From Bacteroidota bacterium (GTDB lineage Bacteria; Bacteroidota; Bacteroidia; Chitinophagales; Chitinophagaceae): a stretch of DNA of 64,000 nt. Position 1 is the stretch's first letter. Every line of letters begins with the position of its first letter. Shown here piece after piece: positions 54,408 to 63,608 of the stretch. Location: positions 1 to 64,000 of the forward strand of contig JAFEAJ010000044.1 of NCBI GenBank assembly GCA_018266455.1, written 5' to 3'. A program made the translations under genes and the position numbers. Under the pieces are notes generated by a model. The model had not been told where the DNA came from, searched no databases, and worked only from the letters and a program-made list of their open reading frames with translations.

Positions 54408-55080
54408 TTGTATCATAGTAGAAGATGAGCCGCTCGCATTAGAAAGAGCGCAAAGCTATGTGATGAAACTTTCTTTCCTCAATTTGCTCCGTGGATTTGA
54501 TAACGCAGTTGATGCGCTTGTGTTTTTGAAAACAAATCAAGTTGATTTGATATTCCTGGACATTAACATGGATAAGCTTTCGGGAATTCAATTGCTGGAA
54601 GCTGCAGACATTAAAAGCGAAGTGATCATTACTACTGCCTATGATGAGTATGCCCTGAAAGGATACGAACTGAACGTGACCGATTACCTGTTGAAGCCAT
54701 TTACTTTCGAGCGTTTTGTTCAGGCAGTTGATAAAGCCCAAAATAATTTAACAAGAAACAACATCAGGCAAGACAAAAAATTTGTTTTCGTTAAAACTGA
54801 ATACAGGCTTGAAAAATTATTGCTTAGCGACATCATCTATATTGAAGGGATGCGCGATTATAGGAAAATTCATACTGTGAACAAACAGGTAATGACATTG
54901 CAGACTTTTAAAGATTTTGAAGAAGAAATCCCACCGCATATCATTTGCAGGGTTCACAAATCATATATGGTAGCGCTGGATAAAATTGATTCTATTGAAA
55001 GAGACGGGATTAAAATAAAAAACGTATTCATTCCGATTTCTGAAACGTACAAAAAACTATTTTTTCAACTTATCAAATAG
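54397..55080 (+). CDS. LytTR-family response regulator
   Basis: This 227-residue regulator has a receiver domain with the acidic pair at Glu9-Asp10, the phosphorylation site Asp55 (LIFLDINMDK) and Lys in LLKPF. A LytTR DNA-binding domain (about 128-227, FVKTEYRLEKLLLSDIIYIEG...RVHKSYMVAL) follows. Its gene overlaps the kinase gene, so the pair is co-translated. The likely target is its own operon; no clear direct repeat for LytTR binding is seen upstream. Confidence 0.94.
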   Translation: MKIDCIIVEDEPLALERAQSYVMKLSFLNLLRGFDNAVDALVFLKTNQVDLIFLDINMDKLSGIQLLEAADIKSEVIITTAYDEYALKGYELNVTDYLLKPFTFERFVQAVDKAQNNLTRNNIRQDKKFVFVKTEYRLEKLLLSDIIYIEGMRDYRKIHTVNKQVMTLQTFKDFEEEIPPHIICRVHKSYMVALDKIDSIERDGIKIKNVFIPISETYKKLFFQLIK

Positions 55081-55128
55081 TTATGGTATTAGGCCGGAAT
55101 CAATTTTTTATTTATTATTCAACATAAT

Positions 55129-55525
55129 ATGCTGCTCTTTTTTACAAAAAAAGTGATTTGGCTTGCTACATCAAAGCAAACAATCGGTAGGATATGGTAT
55201 GTCGGCATGGCAATTTCGGTTCTGCGCTAGGGGGGTATCTTCTTATTCTGTCATTCGCTATCAGGTTGGGAAAGATTCATTGTATTTTAACAATAATGTT
55301 TATTTAAATCAAAACCCAGGAGAACTTGTTAATATCCGATATCAAAAAAATAACCCTTCAGATGCAATAGCAGATAATTTTTTCAGTATTTGGGCTCAAG
55401 CTTTAGTATATGCTTTTTTTCCCTTCTTGATTTTATTAGTAATCTATCTAACTCCGGAAAGACCAGATCCGATTATTCCGCGAAAATCAAAAAATACTTA
55501 TTGGCAAAAAAAAGCCTTTTATTAA
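55129..55525 (+). pseudogene. DUF3592-like gene with a frameshift
   Basis: Two adjacent frames together read like one DUF3592 membrane protein. The first frame (ATG at 55129) gives MLLFFTKKVIWLATSKQTIGRIWYVGMA and then stops at 55228-55230. The next frame, open from 55163, gives SYSVIRYQVGKDSLYF...GELVNIRYQKNNPSDA and a membrane helix. In intact relatives the T.G.I..VG segment comes shortly before the strand Y.VI.Y.V. The shift falls between about 55195 and 55228. It could be a real pseudogene or a sequence error; the alternative is a short gene starting at the ATG at 55199. Confidence 0.55.
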
Positions 55526-55540
55526 AATAGTAAGGAGTTG

Positions 55541-55613
55541 AGCCAACTATCAGATTCGAACTGACGACCCTTTCATTACGAATGAAATGCTCTACCGGCT
55601 GAGCTAAGTTGGC
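55541..55613 (-). tRNA. tRNA-Thr (anticodon CGT)
   Basis: On the minus strand the 73-base sequence folds as a complete cloverleaf. The acceptor stem is GCCAACT / AGTTGGC and the D stem GCTC / GAGC. The anticodon arm is TTTCA-TTCGTAA-TGAAA with CGT, and the T arm is GTCAG-TTCGAAT-CTGAT. No CCA is encoded. CGT reads ACG threonine codons. Confidence 0.95.
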
Positions 55614-55673
55614 ATATTGCAAAAGTAAACAATCAATGCAATTTTGTAAATTGCCTGCCTAAAATTTTACGCG

Positions 55674-57911
55674 ATGCATAAATTTCTTTTTGCTTTCTTC
55701 CTTTTTATTTCCGCTTCAGCAATAGCGCAGGATGTTGCTATTGCACAGGGATGGAAATTTAAAACCGGCGATTCCTCTCAATGGGCGCTCCCTGGTTTTG
55801 ACGACAAAGAGTGGGCCGCTATTAAAATCGGTGAGCCATGGGAGAGCCAGGGATATAAAAATTATGACGGGTTTGCCTGGTATCGCCTTCATGTGGTGAT
55901 CCCCTCTTCCATAAAAGAAAAATCTTTTTTAAAAGAAAGAATAAAATTTGACCTGGGCAAAATTGATGATGGAGATGAAGTGTACCTGAATGGGATGCTC
56001 ATTGGAAAAAACGGCGGAAGAAATTACGATATTAAACAAGGCCCTTATGATGCGCAACGTTCTTACACTTTATCACTGAATGACTCAAGAATTTTATGGG
56101 ATAAAGAGAATGTGATTGCTGTACGCGTTTGGGATGGCGGTGGCGATGGTGGGATGTACGAAGGAAAATATGGGATCAGCGTGATGGATGTCGTTGATTA
56201 TATCCATATCGGTACCAATGAAGATTTTCAGTTCAATGGCCAACAGGTCGCCAAAAAAATCGCCCTGCAGTCTACAAGCGATAAATATGATTTTAATGGA
56301 AAACTGAGAATAACAATTGAAGACCCCTCAACGATTGCTGTTGTTTTCAAGCAAACCATCGGCGCAGATTTTGCAAAAAACAGGCCATTTGAATATACGT
56401 ATAGAGCAAACCTCCCATCTAATAAATCATACATCGCTTCTTATGTTTTTGAAGAAAGCAGGACTAAAAAAGAAATCATTTTTTCAGAGGGCATTCCTTA
56501 TATACTAACGCCTCGACCCTCTCCGAAGCCAAAAATAAACGGCCCGGACGTTTATGGTGTGAGAGCAAATGCCCCATTTTTATATAAAATCCCTGCGACG
56601 GGCGAAAAACCTATAGCATACGATGCAGTAGGCCTGCCCAAAGGGCTGTTATTGGATAAGCAAACTGGCGCTATTACCGGCTCTGTTCTTGCAAAAGGAA
56701 ATTATAAAGTGAAACTGGTTGCAAAAAACAAACTTGGCACAGCTACAAAAAAGTTTACGATTGTTTTTGGCGATTTGATTGGGCTGACACCTGCTTTGGG
56801 TTGGAACAGTTGGAACTGCTGGGGCCTAAGCGTGAGCGATGAAAAGGTAAAAGCATCTGCAAATCAAATGGCTGATAAATTAGCCGGCCATGGGTGGAGC
56901 TACATTAATATTGATGATGGATGGCAGGCAGCCAAGAGAAATGAAAATGGAGAAATTGTTCCAAACAAAAAATTTCCTGACATGAAAGCGCTGTGCGATT
57001 ATGTTCATGGCCTTGGCCTGAAAATCGGGATCTATTCTTCGCCAGGCCCGCAAACCTGCGGCGGCTATCTCGGAAGTTACCAGCATGAAGAGCAGGATGC
57101 AAGAACTTACGGCGCATGGGGAATTGATTACTTAAAATATGATTGGTGCTCTTATGGGAATATTGCACCAAAAAACCCATCACTTGATGATTATAAAAAA
57201 CCGTACATAGTAATGAGGGATGCATTGAACAAAGTGGACCGCGATATCCTGTTCAGTTTTTGCCAATACGGAATGGGCGATGTTTGGAAATGGGGCGCTG
57301 AAATCGGCGGTAACAGCTGGCGCACAACAGGCGATATTAACGACTCCTGGGGAAGCTTGTCGGGAATCGGGTTCAGCCAGGACGGGCCAGCTCCATTTGC
57401 ACAACCGGGGCACTTCAACGACCCAGATATGTTAGTTGTTGGAAAAGTTGGCTGGGGGCCAAGCTTGCATAACACAAAGCTTTCTCCGGATGAACAATAT
57501 ACGCATATCAGTTTATGGTGCTTGTTGTCTGCGCCATTGTTGATTGGCTGCGACATGAGCCAGTTGGATGATTTCACATTGAATTTACTCACGAATGATG
57601 AAGTGCTTGCCGTAGACCAGGACGCGATGGGAAAATCAGCAAGAAAGGTTTTTGAAAAAAATACAATCCAGGTGTGGGCAAAAGAACTGGAGGATGGGAA
57701 TAAAGCAATCGGCATTTTTAATTTAGGCGATAAAGCGGCTTCTGCAAGTATTAACTTCGCAGACTTAAACCTCCCTTCGCAATTGGCGCTTCGTGATTTA
57801 TGGAGACAACAAAACCTGGGCACTTTTAAAAACAGCTTTACTTCATCTGTTCCTGCCCATGGGGTTGTGTTGTTAAAGAGCCGGTTGGCTACTGTAAAAA
57901 AAAGAGAATAA
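55674..57911 (+). CDS. GH27 alpha-galactosidase, multidomain and exported
   Basis: This 745-residue enzyme has a signal peptide ending near AIAQ. An N-terminal galactose-binding-like jelly roll (about 20-160) is followed by an Ig-like putative-Ig domain (about 285-365). The GH27 barrel starts at TPALGWNSWNCWG. The nucleophile Asp490 lies in YLKYDWCSYG and the acid/base Asp554 in TTGDINDSW. A C-terminal beta domain ends the protein. It should release terminal alpha-galactose (or beta-L-arabinopyranose) from plant polysaccharides. It stands alone, without SusCD. Confidence 0.93.
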   Translation: MHKFLFAFFLFISASAIAQDVAIAQGWKFKTGDSSQWALPGFDDKEWAAIKIGEPWESQGYKNYDGFAWYRLHVVIPSSIKEKSFLKERIKFDLGKIDDGDEVYLNGMLIGKNGGRNYDIKQGPYDAQRSYTLSLNDSRILWDKENVIAVRVWDGGGDGGMYEGKYGISVMDVVDYIHIGTNEDFQFNGQQVAKKIALQSTSDKYDFNGKLRITIEDPSTIAVVFKQTIGADFAKNRPFEYTYRANLPSNKSYIASYVFEESRTKKEIIFSEGIPYILTPRPSPKPKINGPDVYGVRANAPFLYKIPATGEKPIAYDAVGLPKGLLLDKQTGAITGSVLAKGNYKVKLVAKNKLGTATKKFTIVFGDLIGLTPALGWNSWNCWGLSVSDEKVKASANQMADKLAGHGWSYINIDDGWQAAKRNENGEIVPNKKFPDMKALCDYVHGLGLKIGIYSSPGPQTCGGYLGSYQHEEQDARTYGAWGIDYLKYDWCSYGNIAPKNPSLDDYKKPYIVMRDALNKVDRDILFSFCQYGMGDVWKWGAEIGGNSWRTTGDINDSWGSLSGIGFSQDGPAPFAQPGHFNDPDMLVVGKVGWGPSLHNTKLSPDEQYTHISLWCLLSAPLLIGCDMSQLDDFTLNLLTNDEVLAVDQDAMGKSARKVFEKNTIQVWAKELEDGNKAIGIFNLGDKAASASINFADLNLPSQLALRDLWRQQNLGTFKNSFTSSVPAHGVVLLKSRLATVKKRE

Positions 57912-57980
57912 GGATCTTTTATCCCAAGCAGGAAAAATTTGCCTGCTTTATTATTGCACAGCGGTATTCTTAGTTTCTGA

Positions 57981-58018
57981 TGAAAAATATAAAAAGCTGC
58001 TTGAAACTCAAGCAGCTT
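57981..58018 (-). terminator. Terminator of msrB
   Basis: An 11-bp perfect stem (AAGCTGCTTGA / TCAAGCAGCTT, 57994-58018) with a three-base loop is followed on the minus strand by a T-rich tract ending TTTTTATATTTTT. It lies 26 bases beyond the msrB stop. It may also serve the convergent GH27 gene. Confidence 0.85.
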
Positions 58019-58043
58019 TCGATTCATAACCAGTACTATTATT

Positions 58044-58625
58044 TTATGAATGTTTGTTCTCCCCGGTATATTTTTTTTCTGCAGATTTTGCTTTTTCAAA
58101 ATCCAGTACCACGCCATTAATGCAATAGCGCAGCCCTGTGGGCGGAGGGCCATCTTTGAACACGTGCCCCAGGTGCGATTTGCAGCGGCCGCACATTACT
58201 TCTGTTCTTTGCATGCCATAGCTGTCATCTTCTGCATAAATAATGCTGGCTTTGCTTACTGGCTCATAGAAGCTTGGCCAACCACAGCCGCTTTCAAATT
58301 TTGTATCGCTTTTGAATAAAGGGTTGCCGCAAACCGCACAGTAATAAGTTCCAACCTCATGCAAGCTTTCATATTTGCTTGTCCATGGGCGCTCAGTGCC
58401 TTTTAGCCGGGCAATATTATAAACATCTGTCGGAAGGATTTTTTTCCATTCTTCATTGGTCAGGCTCACTCTCGATGGGTCTGTATGTGAATAGACCGGG
58501 TTGTTTTCTTTCTTTGTTGTATCCATATTGCTGATTTTCTGGTTGCCTGCAGACTGGGAATATGTACATCGCAGCAGCGAAAAGCTGAGCAAAACTATGC
58601 TTGTTGTTCTGAAAATGTTTTTCAC
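58044..58625 (-). CDS. msrB: Peptide-methionine (R)-S-oxide reductase MsrB, exported
   Basis: This is a 193-residue MsrB preceded by a signal-like N-terminus (MKNIFRTTSIVLLSFSLLRC) and a spacer, so it probably acts outside the cytoplasm. Two zinc CxxC pairs (CAVCG, CGRCK) and the catalytic RYCIN motif are present, along with GWPSFYEP and HLGHVFKDGP. It reduces methionine-R-sulfoxide in proteins. It is transcribed alone and ends in a strong terminator. Confidence 0.93.
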   Translation of the reverse strand: MKNIFRTTSIVLLSFSLLRCTYSQSAGNQKISNMDTTKKENNPVYSHTDPSRVSLTNEEWKKILPTDVYNIARLKGTERPWTSKYESLHEVGTYYCAVCGNPLFKSDTKFESGCGWPSFYEPVSKASIIYAEDDSYGMQRTEVMCGRCKSHLGHVFKDGPPPTGLRYCINGVVLDFEKAKSAEKKYTGENKHS

Positions 58626-58780
58626 AATAATGATTATTTAACAAATGTACGGAGCAAGTGTTCGCACAATTTGTCTGAGGGGCGACAAATAGGAAGGCTT
58701 AACAAAACCATAAGTTTATCGGGAAGTACTACTGTCTTATACTTCCGGTCTTTTACGATTTCTAAAAAAATACTGTTCTG

Positions 58781-58811
58781 TTTGCATATTCGCCAATTTT
58801 ACATAGGTTTG
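58781..58811 (+). promoter_or_regulatory. Bacteroidota-type promoter of adk
   Basis: TTTG at 58781-58784, a 19-base spacer and TAGGTTTG at 58804-58811 match the -33/-7 consensus exactly. The adk ATG lies 31 bases after the -7 box. Confidence 0.75.
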
Positions 58812-58841
58812 TTAACTCACAATGGTAACCAAGCGTCAATC

Positions 58842-59423
58842 ATGTTCAATTTAATTTTATTTGGCCCTCCTGGCAGCGGAAAAGGGACCCAGTCAGAAAA
58901 ACTGACCTTAAAATACGGCTTAAAGCATTTGAGCACAGGCGACCTTTTAAGAAGCGAGATTGCAGGCCAAACGCCACTCGGGCTTGCTGTAAAAAACCTG
59001 ATGGCGGAAGGAAAGCTTGTGCCTGACGAAATTGTGATTGAAATGATCAATTCTGTGCTTGACAATAACCCGCATGTAAACGGGTTTTTGTTCGATGGTT
59101 TCCCCCGTACTACCGCCCAGGCCGAAGCGCTCGACAAATTGCTTGTGCAAAAAGGTACTGAGATTGGGCTCGTGCTTGCTTTGCAGGTGAGCCAGCAGGA
59201 GCTGATAAAAAGATTACTGAACCGCGGCCGCACTTCGGACAGGGTTGATGATGTGAGCGAAGAGGTGATTGCTGCTCGTATTTCGGAATATGAGAAAAAA
59301 ACCGCTGCAGTAGCAGAGCACTATAAAAAATATGGTAAGGTAGAATATGTTCATGGGGAGGGCAGCATTGATGAAATTTTCGACCTGCTCTGTAAAGAAA
59401 TTGATCAGAAAAAAGTTGCCTGA
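58842..59423 (+). CDS. adk: Adenylate kinase
   Basis: This 193-residue protein is a short-type adenylate kinase. I start at the ATG at 58842 (MFNLILFGPPGSGKGTQ); a much longer upstream frame is not coding. The P-loop is at residues 8-17. STGDLLRSEI binds AMP, DGFPRTTAQAEAL carries the Asp, and RGRTSDR replaces the long LID. The ATP-AMP interconversion enzyme is essential in most bacteria. A consensus promoter lies just upstream. Confidence 0.96.
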   Translation: MFNLILFGPPGSGKGTQSEKLTLKYGLKHLSTGDLLRSEIAGQTPLGLAVKNLMAEGKLVPDEIVIEMINSVLDNNPHVNGFLFDGFPRTTAQAEALDKLLVQKGTEIGLVLALQVSQQELIKRLLNRGRTSDRVDDVSEEVIAARISEYEKKTAAVAEHYKKYGKVEYVHGEGSIDEIFDLLCKEIDQKKVA

Positions 59424-59519
59424 TCCAAAAGGCAATCGTATAATAGTAAGGCATCTGATGGGTTAGGTTGCTGAAAATTTTTAACCAAACACATTCATCA
59501 GAGGCTATAGGAATTAAGG

Positions 59520-59843
59520 TTATTTGTTCTTTAATTTAGCCAGCTTCAGATTTGCTTCGGGATCTTTATAAAATTCTTTTTTGCATTCCTTTGAACAGAA
59601 GCCAAGCACATAACTTTTATAGTGGGCCGTATCCCCGATACCTGCCGTTAACGGCATCATACAAGACGGGTCAAGGGCATTGTCAACATCGGCCAGCTTG
59701 AATTTTTCATGTGCCGAATCCTGGGCTGCTACTGCAGGGGAAATAAATTTCATATCTTTTTTTGAGGAATTGTTACAGCTAATCAAAAAGCATGTTGCTG
59801 TTGCCCATGTGAGGGCAAAAAAAACTTTTTTGTTCATTTTCAT
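59520..59843 (-). CDS. Lipoprotein with YHS-like metal domain
   Basis: This 107-residue protein has a signal and lipobox (FLISC). I start at the ATG at 59843; a TTG lies two codons earlier. The C-terminal half resembles a YHS/TRASH domain: DPSCMMPL, then YKSYVLGFCSKECKKEFYKDPEANL. Four Cys/Met-rich positions suggest metal binding, perhaps copper or another heavy metal. It is the last of three minus-strand genes with Cys-rich motifs. Confidence 0.8.
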   Translation of the reverse strand: MKMNKKVFFALTWATATCFLISCNNSSKKDMKFISPAVAAQDSAHEKFKLADVDNALDPSCMMPLTAGIGDTAHYKSYVLGFCSKECKKEFYKDPEANLKLAKLKNK

Positions 59844-59921
59844 AATCAATTTTTAAACGAGCCACAGGCAGGGCATAGCTTATAATTTCATGTCAGCTTG
59901 CCTGTGGCTATTGGTTTTATT

Positions 59922-60833
59922 TTACAATGCAAAGGTAAGATGCGCCACTCCCCTTAACTGCATTTTTGTTTGGTGCTCTGCAAAATTTTGGGCAAAAGGT
60001 GCTTGTAAGCTGATGCCGACGGCAATCTTGTTAAATGTAACCTCTGCTCCGGCTAACGCACTTACGGCATAACTTCCAGTAAATTGCACTTTTTCTTTAC
60101 TTAAAAGATTAACCGCTGTATTTTCATACATTACCCCTGCATTGGGTGAAATAGAAATCCCGTTTGTACGAAAACGGTAATAAGCGATACTGGTTGCCGT
60201 AAATTTATTTCCGAATTTATAACCAGAACTGTTAGGCGTACTTATTTTATAATTTGCCGAAGTACTCACTCCAAAAAAACCGATGTTCACATTGTACAGT
60301 GTGTTCATTAAAAAATCTGTGCTTCCTGTTCCAATCTGTTCATTAATGTCCGCCAGTGTAGTGGTAGAATCGTTGGGATTAATGGTAAACGTGCCGGTAG
60401 GCAATTTTATGCCACCACCAAACCATAGCACCTGCTCTACCTTTTTTCCTTTGTTGTTTATTTTCCTGGTATGCATCAGCTGGTAGTTCAACATCATCGT
60501 AATATCTCCCAAGCCTTTCTTGTACGAGATACCATCATCATCTGCCTGCTTATTATAATAATAAGGTATAAATGCCAGCACCTGCCACTTTCTGCCAAGA
60601 TTCCATCCGCCCCAAAGTTCAACGCTGTTATAATAATTATGGCTGAATTGAGTTGCATCAGAATTTAGCCTGGTATAAAACTGAACATAATGATAGCGCA
60701 AACCAATAAAAGCGCTCTTAAAATTGGGAAGCAAGCCCATGTAAAAATTTCCACCGCCGCAGCCGCATATATCGCAGGCAAGTGCGGGAAGCGAGACAAA
60801 TGAAATTATCGCAATCAAAAAATATTTTTTCAT
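59922..60833 (-). CDS. Outer-membrane barrel-like protein with N-terminal CDICGCGGG
   Basis: This 303-residue protein has a signal peptide ending PALA, so that the mature protein would begin CDICGCGGG, a compact Cys cluster. The rest is composed of alternating strands rich in Tyr, Phe and Asn and ends in a Phe-Ala-Leu, like an outer-membrane beta-barrel. The family is uncertain; similar proteins are annotated only as transporter-like. With its neighbours it suggests metal handling at the cell surface. Confidence 0.75.
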   Translation of the reverse strand: MKKYFLIAIISFVSLPALACDICGCGGGNFYMGLLPNFKSAFIGLRYHYVQFYTRLNSDATQFSHNYYNSVELWGGWNLGRKWQVLAFIPYYYNKQADDDGISYKKGLGDITMMLNYQLMHTRKINNKGKKVEQVLWFGGGIKLPTGTFTINPNDSTTTLADINEQIGTGSTDFLMNTLYNVNIGFFGVSTSANYKISTPNSSGYKFGNKFTATSIAYYRFRTNGISISPNAGVMYENTAVNLLSKEKVQFTGSYAVSALAGAEVTFNKIAVGISLQAPFAQNFAEHQTKMQLRGVAHLTFAL

Positions 60834-60980
60834 TTTATTTTATTAATAATGAGAGTAAATGAAAAATAAAAAAGTTACAAAAATTGTTAAGTGAAGAATA
60901 TATATAAGCTACTGCCTACACTCCGTATAGAATCAGCAAGCATTCATTATTAATCACTCAACAAAAAATAATTCTATCCG

Positions 60981-61388
60981 CTATGTTGTAGTTCCCGGGG
61001 GGTGAAATACGGAAGAAAGAAGGGTTGAATATTTTTTAATGCAATACCGTGTATTGTATATTTTTTTTACTTTAAAATCTGAAAACAAATTTTGTTCATT
61101 ACTTTCAAAAAATAAAGTTGCTTCAAACCTGTCTTTTGAAAAATTTTGCGCATTTTTCCCTTCTTCTTTCTGTAATTGCTTTTTTAAAAAACAGGTACCA
61201 TGGCAACAACAGGAAGGCTTGTTGCGGTTTTCGCACAAAGTGGTTGCAATATAATTTTTGTTAACCGCGAAATCGAGAAAAATAACAACCTTGCTGAATG
61301 TTACTCCCATCATGGCAATAAACATTACTAATATGGATAGCTTTTTTAGTATGTTGATAATCGCAGGCAGTTGTTGAAATTTCCGCAA
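60981..61388 (-). CDS. Small Cys-rich membrane-anchored protein
   Basis: This 135-residue protein has one N-terminal hydrophobic segment (about 17-40) and then a Cys motif LCENRNKPSCCCHGTCFLKKQL. The CxxxC...FLKKQL pattern recurs in small Bacteroidota proteins that lie near copper or other metal genes. A basic C-terminal tail ends in HPPGTTT. It is first in the minus-strand cassette with the CDICGCGGG protein (147-base gap) and the YHS lipoprotein. Confidence 0.75.
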   Translation of the reverse strand: MRKFQQLPAIINILKKLSILVMFIAMMGVTFSKVVIFLDFAVNKNYIATTLCENRNKPSCCCHGTCFLKKQLQKEEGKNAQNFSKDRFEATLFFESNEQNLFSDFKVKKIYNTRYCIKKYSTLLSSVFHPPGTTT

Positions 61389-61493
61389 AGATAATACCTA
61401 CAAAATTGACTTCATGATTTTTATCAGCAACTTGCATGGCAAACCTCCGCGATTTGTTTTGAATTAATTTTGCTGATTAATAAACGAAACTGT

Positions 61494-63572
61494 ATGTATA
61501 AACTTGAAAATTATATTACCGGCAAATGGATTAGCGGCGATGGCGACGGACAAACATTATACAATGCCGTAACCGGCAATGCCATTGCGACTGCTTCCAC
61601 AAAAAATGTAGATTTTGAAGCCATATTGCATTATGCAAGAACCACCGGAAACCCCGCGCTCCGCAAAATGACTTTTCATGAACGCGGCAATATGCTCAAA
61701 GCGCTTGCCGGTCATCTTAAAAATCATCTTGAAAAATTTTATCAAACCAGTTATCTTACCGGTGCCACCAGGGCGGACAGTTGGATTGATATTGAAGGTG
61801 GCATCGGAAATTTATTTTCTTATGCATCGCTTCGCAAAAAATTTCCCGATGAAATATTTTGCACTGATGGCGAAGCCATTAACCTCAGTAAGGAGAACAG
61901 CTTCATGGCACAGCATATTTTGGTGCCGAAAGAAGGAACAGCTATTCACATCAATGCATTTAACTTTCCTGTGTGGGGCATGCTCGAAAAAATTGCAGTG
62001 AATTTACTGGCAGGCATGCCCGCTGTGGTAAAGCCTGCCACCATTACTTCTTTTTTAACAGAAGTTGTGGTAAAAGAAATCGTTGCGTCCAACATTCTTC
62101 CGGAAGGCGCACTGCAACTGATTTGCGGAAGCGCAGGCGATTTGCTGGAACATGTTACACCACAGGATGTAATTACTTTTACCGGCTCGGCCTCAACCGG
62201 GTTAATGCTGAAATCGCAGAAAAAAATTCTCGAAGGAAATGTTCCGTTCAACATGGAAGCCGATTCGCTCAATTGCATTGTGCTTGGCAATGATGTTCAT
62301 CCCGGCATGGCTGAATGGGATATTTTTATTAAGGAAGTGAGAAAAGAAATGACTGTGAAAGCAGGGCAAAAATGCACGGCCATCAGGAGGATTTTTGTTC
62401 CGGAAAATAAAATGGAAGATGCATGGAAGGCCATCAGCACATCATTATCTCAAACAGTCATAGGTAATCCGCTGAACGAAAAAGTGCGTATGGGTTCACT
62501 GGCAGGATTATCACAGCGCGAAGAAGTGAAAAACCAAATACGCAAACTGCTTGCTTCCTCCCAAATTATTTATGGCAGTATGGACAGCGTGCAAGCCATT
62601 GACGCAGACGCAGACAAAGGCGCTTTTTTAAGCCCGGTTTTATTGCTCAACGAAAAACCATTTTCATCAAATGCTTCGCATGAAGTAGAAGCCTTCGGCC
62701 CTGTATCCACCATCATGCCTTATAAAAATTTTAATGAAGCCATTGAGCTTTCAAAAAAAGGCAAAGGTTCTTTATGCAGCACAATTGTTACTGCTGATTA
62801 TAAAATCGCGAAACAATACGTGCTCGGGTCAGCCACGCACCACGGAAGGATTTTGATATTGAATAATGAGTGCGCGAAAGAAAGCACTGGACATGGGTCT
62901 CCACTGCCAACGCTTGTTCACGGCGGGCCCGGGCGAGCCGGCGGTGGCGAAGAAATGGGCGGCGCACGCGGAGTGATGCATTATATGCAGCGAGTAGCAG
63001 TGCAGGGCTCGCCAACAAGCATTACAAATGTTATTAATCAATATCAGCAATATGCAAAGGGAATTACCAGCACAATTCATCCTTTCAAAAAATATTTTGA
63101 AGAATTGAAAATTGGCGACCAGATGGTCACGGAAAAGAGAGCCATCACTTCAGAAGACATTAACCGTTTTGCAGATTTAAGCGGAGACCATTTTTATGCA
63201 CATCTTGCTAAAACAGATTTTTCTGACACGATGTTTGAAAAGCAGGTGGCGCACGGATATTTTATTATGAGCGCCGCTGCAGGATTATTTGTTGACAGCT
63301 ATCAAAAAAACCCGGTGCTGCTCAATTACGGCATTGATGAATTGCGCTTTACCAAACCAATTTATCCCGGCGCTGAAATCTACATCCGGTTTACCTGTAA
63401 AGAAAAATTACCCAGCGATTTGCGCAAAATAGACAAGGCCGAAGATTTTAAACGGGGAGGTGATATTGAAAAAGGCATCGTAAAATGGCTGGTCGAAATT
63501 TTTGATGAAACAAATGAATTGGCTGGCCTTGCAACTATTCTGACGATGGTTAGAAAGAAAAATCGTTCATAA
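61494..63572 (+). CDS. paaZ: PaaZ: bifunctional aldehyde dehydrogenase and enoyl-CoA hydratase
   Basis: This 692-residue protein fuses an ALDH domain to a MaoC-type hydratase. I start at MYKLENYITGKW. ALDH residues include the general-base Glu255 (NMEADSLNC) and catalytic Cys294 (AGQKCTAIRR). The C-terminal MaoC domain (about 545-690) has FADLSGDHFYAHL with the hydratase His/Asp. In phenylacetate degradation PaaZ opens the oxepin-CoA ring and oxidises the resulting aldehyde. Other paa genes are not in the window. A TAATTTTG box at 61465-61472 may be the -7 element. Confidence 0.95.
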   Translation: MYKLENYITGKWISGDGDGQTLYNAVTGNAIATASTKNVDFEAILHYARTTGNPALRKMTFHERGNMLKALAGHLKNHLEKFYQTSYLTGATRADSWIDIEGGIGNLFSYASLRKKFPDEIFCTDGEAINLSKENSFMAQHILVPKEGTAIHINAFNFPVWGMLEKIAVNLLAGMPAVVKPATITSFLTEVVVKEIVASNILPEGALQLICGSAGDLLEHVTPQDVITFTGSASTGLMLKSQKKILEGNVPFNMEADSLNCIVLGNDVHPGMAEWDIFIKEVRKEMTVKAGQKCTAIRRIFVPENKMEDAWKAISTSLSQTVIGNPLNEKVRMGSLAGLSQREEVKNQIRKLLASSQIIYGSMDSVQAIDADADKGAFLSPVLLLNEKPFSSNASHEVEAFGPVSTIMPYKNFNEAIELSKKGKGSLCSTIVTADYKIAKQYVLGSATHHGRILILNNECAKESTGHGSPLPTLVHGGPGRAGGGEEMGGARGVMHYMQRVAVQGSPTSITNVINQYQQYAKGITSTIHPFKKYFEELKIGDQMVTEKRAITSEDINRFADLSGDHFYAHLAKTDFSDTMFEKQVAHGYFIMSAAAGLFVDSYQKNPVLLNYGIDELRFTKPIYPGAEIYIRFTCKEKLPSDLRKIDKAEDFKRGGDIEKGIVKWLVEIFDETNELAGLATILTMVRKKNRS

Positions 63573-63608
63573 TTGGTTTCTGGGTTAATTTTATTCTAAA
63601 CAGCTTGC

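Noticed and set aside
57191..58153. A 320-codon open frame on the minus strand
   Set aside because: It lies antisense to the 3' part of the GH27 gene and runs into msrB in another frame. Its translation has no family features, while both genes it overlaps are certain.
58671..58841. N-terminal extension of adenylate kinase by 57 codons
   Set aside because: It would contain the adk promoter, and the family starts directly before the P-loop.
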